A DNA stretch of 64,000 bases from Nephrocerus scutellatus. Lineage: Eukaryota > Arthropoda > Insecta > Diptera > Pipunculidae. The notes beneath the pieces are model-generated. The model saw nothing but the letters and a program-made list of their open reading frames with translations. It made no database searches and had not been told where the DNA came from. Numbering within the stretch: the stretch's first letter is position 1; each line of letters starts with the position of its first letter. A program made the position numbers and the translations under genes. The stretch spans positions 32,269,777 to 32,333,776 of the forward strand of contig OX352761.1 in assembly GCA_947095585.1 (NCBI GenBank). Reading direction: 5' to 3'. Below, piece after piece: positions 53,201 through 64,000 of the stretch.

Positions 53201-56200
53201 AGATGTCTATGCACATGTATTAATTTTGAAGACATTTAGATAGGCGCTCTTAGGCCATAGGAACCGATCACTTTCAAATTTTTACAAAAGGTGTTGTCCA
53301 TTGGAGATACACATGTGTATATTTTGAAGAAAATCAGATTAATTTTTAAAATAATTATATGGGAATTCCCTCGGGCTTCAGGGCCCTTTTAATAGAAAGT
53401 GTTGTCATTGGAGATACACACGTCTATAAAATTTGAAGAAAATCGTTTAAAAAAAGTTTATATGGGCACCTCTCAGCCCCGAGGCTCCAAATTTTAGTAG
53501 AAAATGTTGTCACCGGAAATACACATGTGTTTAAAGTTTCAATAAAATCGGGTTTTCGGAGGTAGGTTAAACTTGATCGCAAGATTCCACGACAAACATG
53601 TACACAGGCACGGGAAGTTAATAATGATAATTTAAAAACCCCCAAAGAGTAAAGGAACGCTGCAGACAGCGCAAATAGCGCACATACTTATTATACTATG
53701 GCGTGATCTGATGCCGCTATATATAAAAAAATATTGTATAGGAGCCCTCTGACATCGGGGCCCGATAAATACCAAATTTTAATACAAAGTGTTTTTACCG
53801 GAATTACACATGTGTGCAAAGTTTCATTAAAATCCAACTTTGGGAAGTGGATAATTGATCGCCAGATTCTTCCGCCGAACGAACAACAGACAGAACCATG
53901 CCGACGCAAAGTTAAAATAGAGAATGTAAAAATGGAAAAATTTATAACTTCTACAACATACATAATATTCGGTTTCATGTGAGCTCCCAAAATTATTTCC
54001 GCTCATATCGTATTCCCACATTATCGTATACTGACTTGCATGTACAAAGTAAAACATTGCACATTTACATTATTGAACCTTACATTTTCACTGACGTGTT
54101 GCTGAGATTCGCGCAGCCGTATTGGCCGCTCTCTGCCTGCCGTATATGTCTAACGGAGTAAGGTGCAGCATCACCTCTAGGGCAGGTCTGGGTGTTGTTT
54201 GTTCTCTAGAGACTTTTTTTACATCACTTATTGCAGCAGGAACTTTTTGTTGAAATTTATTCAACCGCTTGTTGTAAATGGCAACGCACACACAGGAAAT
54301 GTGAGACTCGTATTTGGTTTGAACATAAAATTAATCCAGTCTTCTATGGCCGTGTAATTTTTGCAGCTGGTCAGGACAGGACAAAAGCAAAAAATTGTTA
54401 ATATGACAGTGTGAAAATCCAATCCACAGTAAAGTCGAATGTAGGCGAGTTTTTTACCAATTTGACAAAAATATAAAAATATTTGCACAACGTGATCGCA
54501 ACATTGTGACCGAAATATTTTTTCATTTATCGATTGCGAGAAATTAATCGTGGCCGTCCAACACTTCGACTTGTGTGTCAGTCGAAACATAGTTTTTAAA
54601 TTCTCTATATTAACTTCACTTGTCCGTGGCTGGCTGACTGGCTGGCTGGCTGGCCAAATCTTGTGATCAATTTTTAACCCACTTCCTACAGCCCGATTTT
54701 ATTGAAATTTTGCACACATGTATATCTCCCAAGACAACACTTTCTATTAAAATTTGAGGCCCTCGGGCAGCGGGGTCGGGGGGCTCCCATACAAATCTAT
54801 TACAAAAAGTACCAAATTTTCTTCAAATTATATACACATGTGTACCTACAATGGAAAAAACTTTTTGTAAAAATTTGGAAAAATTTTATAAAAATATTTT
54901 GTAAAAAAAATTTATTGGAGCGCCCGACCCTTCTCGTAATTAACTAAGTAATACCCCATTAAGTATTTGCCACCTAAACTGATACACACTGTATATATAG
55001 ATAAATCGATCTTACATGGGAAAAATATTTAATTTTTAAAACTTTAAAACTTCACATTAAAAAAAAAAAATTAGATTTTAAACTAAAATTTTAATTAAAA
55101 ATAATAAACCAAAAGGATTTGCCACAATAGCATTTCACTGGCAGAACGACCAATCTGAACAGAATGTGGACTAATCAAATTTTGCTTCGCCTAAATTGTA
55201 TGTAAATGACTGCATGCAGTCTCCGGTTATGACTACGGAAGGTGTTAGCAATTTTTCACTTGGTATTCAGTTTGATTGCACTTTCCATAGATGCTCGCCA
55301 ATCACACGCACAAAAGCGCAACCTTGGTCGTGTGACAGAAGGGATGACTTTGTGAAAATCGTTGCTTTTTGTTGGCGCATTGAAATATCTGAAGGCTTTG
55401 CGAGTAAGCTGTAACACTGATAATGCTAGGAGCAGCTTGAATGTTTTGTTCTTCCTCGAACGATAGAGGATAGATTCCGACAAGCAACGACAAAGACTGA
55501 TGTGAACGAGAATGACGTGTACAGCTACATATGGAGAGCACCAATACCAGCATCAGAACCTACAAACATGGTATCTATTTACTGTCAATTTCATGCTGTG
55601 ATCCGATATCATACCTACGATGGATGTTAGTGATACACATGAATCGCTCCTACTGTTTCTCTTATAATGTGATTGTGACGTGGCGATGGTTTTTCACTGC
55701 ATCATCTCTTCGATCGATGTTGTATGAAACCTTAATTGCAAACTTTTATTCCTTGTATTGCTATTTATTTTATACTTGGACCACTGCACCGATGTTTGTT
55801 TGTTTCCTAATTCATGTATGAAATATGGAATTTAGAAATAATAATGTGCTACAAAAATAAGGATGTTGCCGGTGTTGCTCAGCGAAGTTACGAGTAATAA
55901 TTCAAGTCAAACATTTTTTTAAATTCTCTATATTAACTTCACTTGATCGTGGCAATGTCGTCGTTCGTCGGTCAATTTTTAACCTACTTCCCAAGGCCCG
56001 ATTTTATTTAAATTTTGCACACATGTGTTTTTCCGGAGACAACACATTCTATTAAAATTTGAGGCCCCTCGGGCCGCGGGGTCGGGGGGCTCCCATACAA
56101 AAATTTAAAAAAATTTATCCGATTTTCTTCAAATTTTATACGCATGTGTATCTTTGATAGACAACACTTTCTCAAAAAATTTGGAAGTGATCGGGCCCCG

Positions 56201-56245
56201 GGTAATTAGTAATTTGTTCGTTTCTATTTTGCGCACAGAAATTTA

Positions 56246-56392
<147 letters not shown>

Positions 56393-59300
56393 TCAGCTGC
56401 TAAATATTCCATCACTGCAGCTAGATAAACTGGAGTTCCAGCGCCAACACGTTCGGCATAGTTGCCTTTTCGAAGCAAACGAAGCTCCCATAAATTTTTT
56501 TTTTAATTATCAATTTTTAACGCACTTCCTAAAGCCCGATTTTCCTGAAATTTTGTACACATGTGTACTTCTGATGACAATACTTTCTTTTAAAATTTGG
56601 TAGAGATCGGGCCCCGGGTTCGGCCGCAAGGCCCTTATACATTTTTTTAATTTCTTATAGTGGCATCAGATACCGTCGCAATTTAAGACTGTGTGCGGTG
56701 TGTGCTGTGCAGTCGGCTGCGCTGCATGGTTTTGGTGGTGTAAAGAGAGAGAAATCTTAGCTCACGGACAAATGAACCCAGCAAATGAAACGAGACATAA
56801 ATGTTTTATGCTTAATTCAACTAACTTACTTATTTACTGAATTGTATTTTTATTGATGTCGTTTTTTTTGTTGTCGATATCAACTTATAGAACAACAAAG
56901 TTTTTACAATATTCTGTCACTTCGCGTTTTCATAAATTAGTTCAGAGCAGTCAAAGAGTTCTCAAGAAAAATGCTCGTGTTTCTTATTTGCTCAGAGTAT
57001 CAGCGTGCTCTAAGTGCTCAGAATAAAATGATCTGAGCATTTTCAATTTTAAAATCTGATGTCAAATGTCTCTTTTGATGATTTTCTCCTACAATAAAAA
57101 AAAATGACCCAGAGTCGAGGGGCTCCCATATCAATTTCTGCGATTAGAGAATTTAGATGAAAAATTTTAATTTTTAAGGGTTGTTTTTTACTACCCCAAG
57201 TTAGTGCATTTCGAAATATGTGTTTGTTTATTTTTACCACTGTGTATTTACATCTCACAAATACAGTCGAATTTAGTATTTTTTAGAGCAACAGTATGTG
57301 TAGAGCTGGGCTTTCTATAGAGAGGGTTTTGGTATTCACATCCACAATCTTTTCTGTGGAAAGTCTAACTGTTTTGCTAGATCACAGATACATCTTTAAA
57401 AAGTACGAAAATGAACTAAAGAGCAAAATCCATACAAATTTTTCCGTTTCCACTACTACCACTTACGTTTTTCACTCTTTTCGCTACCATCAGTTAGAGC
57501 GTTTCATAATATGCGTTTGTTTATTTTTTCTAAACTGAATTCACACAAATACAACCTTTTTGGAGATTGTTTCACTGGATTAGTATGCGTATGCGAGTTG
57601 GACTTTCTGCAGAGAAGGTTTTGTTTCTCGAAGTACAGAAAATCACGAAAAGCAGATGTATTGGTGATTAACTATAGAGCAAAAACCATATAAAATATTT
57701 CTGTTTTTAACTAAGCGTCTGCTTAGTTTTTCTTACACTGAATTCACATCACAGAAATAGTTTTCCGTGTTTTTTTACAGCAATAGTATATATACAGTAA
57801 GGCTTTCTCTAGAGAAGGTTTTGTTCACATCTCACAAATCATTCGATTTTCGCATTTTGTACAGCAATAGTATGTGTAGAGTTTGGCTTTCTCTAAAGAT
57901 GGTTTTGCTATAGAGAGGGTTTTGTGTACAACACTAGAGCGAACGATTGGTCTTAGCTGTAAAAGTAAATTGGTTTGTTACAAAATCATTGCATCTAATT
58001 TTCACATGTAACTCTGTGTCAGGAAAACAGTTGGGCTTTCTACAGGAAAGTTTTGGTTTGGCATTGGTATACAAAAAAACTCTCCGATATTGTGTGTGCT
58101 GTTGTCTGTTGCAACTTGCCACTTGTAACTTGAAAGCTTGCAATCTCAAATTTTAGCTTTTCTTGTTTTTATTCTGCTATTGTTCTATGCAATTAAGCTT
58201 GAGAGTACCTCTTAAGAGAGGGTAACATTAACATTACTGTGGTGAATTTCTCCTAAGCTTTTTAAGAGTATAAAAGGGCATTTATTGCAGCAAATTGGTT
58301 GGGACAAGAAAAGCTATTGTTGTACGAGAATTTGGAATTTCTTTCACGAACTTTGATTTCAGTTCAAAATAAGGGCGCTAACTCGTCGGCTCATTGTTTT
58401 TCGTCTGGCGGTTCAAATATTGCAAGTAGTGCTTAAGTCGAGCTTTGGAGAACGTAATATTTAATTATATATGAAAGCATACATTGTGAAGGTCGCGAAG
58501 AGTGAGTGACACATCCTGTCGGCATTTTAAAAATAAAATAAAAATTACCAATTGCAGTGTAGAGGAAAATTCTCGTTATAATTATAACTGAGTGCGACCG
58601 GATTGAAAATAAGTGATGTTTGATTATTCGCTCAACAAAGGACGACGGTAACGATGAAAATTAAGAACAAATAAAATTCCTATCAGTAAATTAAAAATTC
58701 CAAGTGTTATTTGGTCGCCGGCGCCTAGCCTCTCATCGTCATGCAATCAGTTTGTGTACAAAAGAGTATCACACCGCACTCGGTCGAAACATAATTATTA
58801 ACTCGTTCAAAGGTTGACGGTTAGTTAGTGCATCAGATGGAGGCGACTCAGTGAATGGGTGGTTGTGGGAGTTGCTGACTTATAATGTGATCCCAGCTCA
58901 ATTTGCGGATGCAGTTTTACAATAAAATACAACCGCAAGAATCTCTTGGAACTTATGACAGGCTGTTTCTAGTGCAGTTAAACATCGTAATCGGTCAGTT
59001 CTTTTCGTAATAGTGCAACACTGCAATTTCCCGCGCACCGCATATTTTGCATTTCACATTAAAGGCTCGGTCAGTCGATTGCATACCGGAATAATCACGT
59101 GCTCGGTGTCACTATCGGAGATCTAGCAATGTTTTCTAAATTCGAGAGTCATATTATAGAAACAGAAGCATATTGCATAAACAGGAATACGTTTCTTCGG
59201 TGCGTGTAATAAAACTGTGCAGCAAACAAGTAACCGCCGCATTTATTGTGTGCATTGTCTGGTGCTTTTTTCTTTCTTGAAGCTAAGTGAATGTTTTTGC

Positions 59301-62300
59301 CTCCTGGTATTTGCAATTCTAATTGAGTATGCGATGGTAATTTAAGTTTTGAGAAGCACCTAAAAATATTAAAAACCAAAAAACCCTGCATGTGCACTGC
59401 ACCTGCACAAAATTGTTCAAATTGCAATAATTCGAGTCGCGATTATTTCGACGTTCGCTGCTTTTTGAATTTTTCATTTCATGTTGTTCTTGTTTGAAAG
59501 TGCAGTTGTTGGCTACAGGTTAAACTGCGGTGTGCTATTTGTTGTGAATCAGCTGATCCTGTAATTTATCGTTGTGGGTCCTGACCGATCGATTGAAGTG
59601 TGTGCAAAGGCTGGACCGAAAAAGAGGATAAAATAATTTAATGCCAATATTTGCAGCTACTGGCTGGTGACAGCGGTTGCATTCCAGTTCAGTGCTCGTG
59701 TTGGTGTTGGAGCTGTTGTGCCACACAGCACTCATGTGTTAATTTATGGAATCATTCGCTGAAAGTGAATTATTTGTTCGTTGGAATTAAAATATTTTGG
59801 TTGTTTTAAATATTCGGTACTTTTATTGCTCTTGCTGCACTCAGAATGGCAGGACGGATACAATTGCAGCAGAGCAGGAGTGCCAGATGGCACCTATACG
59901 CACACCAATCAACTATAAGGATTATGGATTATATACAGGCGACATTTTGGATTATTTGGATACTGTGCATGGCGAATGTTACCAATGGCGAAATCATTTT
60001 GCGAGTCGATCCTTTGGGTAATATTGACTTACTGTTACATACGATGGTGTTGTTTAATTTTAAATATTGATTGATTTTAAATTAAAAACTTCGGTTTTTT
60101 CTAATTTTAATTGATGTTTAATTATACAATATGCTTACTGATAGATAATCATATTTCATGTATTGAAAATCGCTTGAATTTCGGATGGAGGAGCCTATTT
60201 CTATTACCACCGGTTATACATTTGTTGTCTACATGTTATCTACCACTATGTATTTATTTATTTGCTTATATCTTACAGTTTATCTATATACCATTTAATT
60301 TTCAACAGATAACTAAGTTATGGGGTCGTTAAAAAATATATATTTTCTGTTTGTATGAGTGAATTTTGTTTGTATAATGAATTTTATTAATTTTAAAAGA
60401 TTTTTTAATGATGATTTTGGAATGTCGGCATATATCGTTGATATATCTGCTCATATAACGTTAGTCGCTTGTCATTTGGCGGCCTCGATGGACTTGAATG
60501 CTGACGGCGCCGAAGACTTGATCACTGACAAGGGCCAAATGTAGTTACATACTCCTCATAACCCTTAGAATATATCTATAGGGTGGATGCAATAGTATCT
60601 TCATCGTTTATTTCAAAAGAAATTGGAAATTGCAATTTCACAAAATTAGTCTCAAACAGCTATCAAATAACAATTCTTTATGTACTACACACCGAAGTTT
60701 CAGGTAAAATAAAGATCTGCTTGCAAAATTACACGTCAGTTAGTGGCCGACCTCTAAGAGGAATGAATTCTATGTAGTGTTGTGTCCAAAAAAATAGTGG
60801 GACCATTTTAAGTTATTTAAGGACCATTTATAAACTTATTCTAAATGAAAATAATTTTTTTCAATAAGATATATGTTACTTGTCTAACTAAAACATAAAA
60901 TTAAAATATACTTCAATTTTTTGACAAAATATATGGTGTCCGAATACCGAAACTAAAAACTCCGGACGGAGTGTCAGTTTACTGAACATGTAAGAAAATG
61001 TTTTAATTCAAACTTGAACACTCTCACATAATAATTAGATATATTTTAAACGATTTAATGAAAGAGAATTGCACTTTTTCCTCATATTATCAGTCATCGG
61101 ACAGGGTTTACTGTGTAACAAAACATGTATGCCCGGACACTGAAAAATGAGGTTCAGTATCCGAACAACTCTATTTTATACGTAATTTTGTGTTACTATT
61201 ATTTTTTAAGGAATTATCACAAATAGCTTAACGAAGGCTTTAGAGGATATAAGAACAAACAAATTAATCATAAGAAAAAGAGCTGCTAAGTAGGCTAGCG
61301 TCTATCTGCATTGCATGAACTCTTGATAGTCAAAAGATTAATTGGTTAAAAACCAACATAAAGTGAAAGTGGATAGATTCGTTGCGAACTCTAATGATCT
61401 TCATAAACACTTAACGGCAACGAGCAAAAATCACATTTGACTTTAAAACTCAATAGTTATCAGATCATTATTTTCAGAGAAGTTACAAAATTTTAAGGCT
61501 AGCACAAATCGTACTTTTTTATACATTTACATAGTAAAAGGAACACATTAAAACAATCCAAGTGTCACAAAACAAGCTCCTAAAAATGACGTTAAATTTA
61601 CATTGGCATTATTCCACCGTTGCCCTTCATGAGGAATCCAATGTTTCACTCTTAAAGGATAGAATAATCTCCATAAGAACTAAATTCTGTATTAACTGTG
61701 AAATGTCAGATAATATACTTGTTAACAGTCTCTGTAACTAATTGTTTATCAAAATTTATTGTTATTATTTATTATTAATTGTTAACTATTTATTTCATTA
61801 TAACTTATATTTATATTATTTGTTGTTCATTATAGCTTTATTTACTGATATTCTTTATTGTTATTTATTATTAATTTATTTACATATTTAAAATTCATTA
61901 ATGCATTTATTTATTTATTTTATTATTTATACACTTGTTTATTTACTTATTTTTCTAATCTAGTCAATATAATCTTAAGCTTATTTATTAGAGTCACTTA
62001 ACATGATACTTAAGCACAGTATTTAGATTGAAGGTTTTTTCTATAGCTTTTTCCTTCAAATTACTTTTGTTTAATAGCTTATATTCGTGATCCCCTTATA
62101 ATTTTTTAGTTGTAAGGTATATTATATACATACCAGAACTCTGTAAATTGTGCGTCTTCACGTAACAATTATAACGTTTTTATGCTATACAAATAAAAAA
62201 ACAAATAAGGAAGTATAGTAATCATGAAAATTTTCGAACTCGGCATTTTCGCAGATTTACCCATTATCGTTCTACTGAGCCAGAAAAAGCGAAAATAAAA

Positions 62301-64000
62301 AAATCTCTGGCTGTGTGTCTGTATGTGTCCCCTCTACAGCAGGAATGAAAAATCACATTTAAGCTTTTTACATAAATTGTGAGGGGCCAGATGATTTTGA
62401 CAGAAATCTGATAGCCGGAAGTGACAGTTTACTTAGACAGTTTTCCGAGTTTTAGCAAATAACTCAAAAAGTATAGCACTTAGGAGAAATCCGTTAAGTG
62501 AAAAAGAAATTTAAACAAAAAAATTTAAATACATTTACTGAAGATTGCGGCCCCGTCCGTAAAAGAAAGTCGTGTTGTGCCCACACTTCCTTTTTTTTAA
62601 AACATAATTATAAATACTATGTGTACTTTTCACTGCGGACTTTTCAAAGTCAATCGGCTTAAGCCAGCAGTCAACCCAGCACAGGGAATCTTCTAAAGAC
62701 TTTTGGGCAACACGGGCGGAGCAAAAGCCGCTTTTCGTGTCGTAGCGTTCATCGATGATTTCATCGTGGGAGGAACCAATCAAAACAAATACGATAAGAA
62801 CCTATTCGAAGTTTTAGGCCTCATTCAGGAGAACGGTTTCCACCTCAAGATCGACAGTTTGGTTTCCGTCAGAAGGAACACGAAAAATTCTGACATCTTA
62901 CCTCGGACCAGCTCACAATGAACCAACTAAAAAGTTGATCGTTGCCGCTGACGCTTCCAGCCATGGAATGAAAGCGATTCTCATGCATGAGATTCCCGAC
63001 AAATCTTTGCGCCCAGCAATACATGCCGCCGCACGCTCATTCACAGCAGCAGAAAAAAACTACCCGTAAATCAAAAGATAAGCTCTGGCGCTCATATTCC
63101 CTTCAGAAGTTTCACCGCTACATTAATGGTAGCAAATTCGAACTCCAGACGGACATAAACCCTTGCTCGCAAGCGAAATAAGGTCGACTTTACAAAGGAA
63201 ATCAAAAATGATATAAACAATCTGAGAAGTATTAACTGTAAGTAGCATCCGTCCATACAATCAGTATAAGGGCTTATGGAAAGTAACTCGGTTTCTAAAG
63301 CGACGAAACCAGAATTTACCCACACTCCAAATTGGCGCACACATTTCAACTACTCCTAGTGAAAAACCCGAATCGTTAGGTACTCATTTTTCGCAGTCAT
63401 TTAACAAACCGCTGACAAATAATGACGCTACCTTCACAGTTACAATTGGAATAATGGGGCATACATAAGCGATGAATATGTGGAATTCCATGGGGTAACT
63501 TTATATCCTGATCTGCCTTCCGCAGAAGTAACTGTCGCGATTTTTAAAAGGCTTCGTTATGCAAAAGCTCAGGAATTGACCGTATCGATAACATCTTAGC
63601 CAAGAAGCTCCCAAGACTACGATTATTATATTTACACAATATAATTCTTGTGTGTTTATCGCTTGGTTATTTTGCTAAAGCTTGGAAGGATGCCACCATT
63701 ATTCCAATATTAAAACCTGATTAAAAAGCTGCGGATCCACCGAGCTACCGCCTAATATCTTTTTTGAGCTCATTATTATCAGTATTATTCTTTAAGAACA
63801 CATTGACCTTAACTAACTGCATTATCCCACCTTTTGTGTGACATCAAAAAAGCTTTTGGTTCAATGTGGCATTCAGGCCTCATATCAACACTAATTGATT
63901 ACTAATTTCCGATATATCTAATTAAGATATGCAACTATTTCCTGAGATCGTTTGTTGTGTCAATTAGTCAATTAAGGGTTGAAGATCTCAGCAGTACCAT

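Overview
The window reads as AT-rich eukaryotic, almost certainly insect, chromosomal DNA, most likely from a brachyceran fly. Insect origin is supported by the mix of broken Jockey-, R1/Waldo- and RTE-like LINEs and Ty3/gypsy elements, by Tc1/mariner-like and hAT relics, by tRNA-headed SINEs, and by a histone H2A fragment whose carboxyl end (PKKTEKKA) is the insect form. There is no bacterial-style gene density, operon or ribosome-binding-site pattern. Fly family is inference only. No rRNA gene, functional tRNA gene, CRISPR array or intact multi-exon host gene was found. One candidate host coding exon with a signal-peptide-like segment lies at 59845-60017.

Layout. 1-8 kb: Jockey RT relic, two copies of an abundant AT-rich family (called X here), tRNA-headed repeats, and an RTE-like LINE (6.1-8.1 kb) split by a SINE. 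8-17 kb: mostly featureless AT-rich DNA with a hairpin, a 115-bp tandem repeat, repeat fragments and a second SINE type. 17.1-26.7 kb: a nested block. One copy of family A carries a TGTATGTC-type microsatellite. Two R1/Waldo-like LINEs sit in it in the same orientation. The first is split by a Ty3/gypsy (Mag-like) element, the second by a LINE fragment and a solo-LTR-like block. 26.8-29 kb: a second RTE-like LINE, split by an inverted LINE 3' fragment and truncated against family X. 29-43.3 kb: gag relics, family X, Y, Z and W copies, a SINE with a perfect 15-bp target duplication, a duplicated A-B-A' block, and a MITE with 28-bp terminal inverted repeats. 43.6-57.2 kb: a head-to-head SINE pair, mariner and hAT relics, more X copies, and a histone H2A pseudogene fragment at an X-X junction. 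57.2-64 kb: a cluster of MITE ends, the possible host exon and its leader or intron, a family A copy, gypsy pol debris and a Jockey-type RT running off the end.

Nothing here works together as a pathway. The window is a record of layered transposition. The most informative observations are the microsatellite landing pad with tandem Waldo-like insertions, the resemblance between the SINE tail and the RTE-like LINE 3' end (a possible parasite-host pair), the H2A fragment inside repeats, and the exact A-B-A' duplication. All translations and alignments were done by eye. Family names X, A, Y, Z and W are local labels, not database names.
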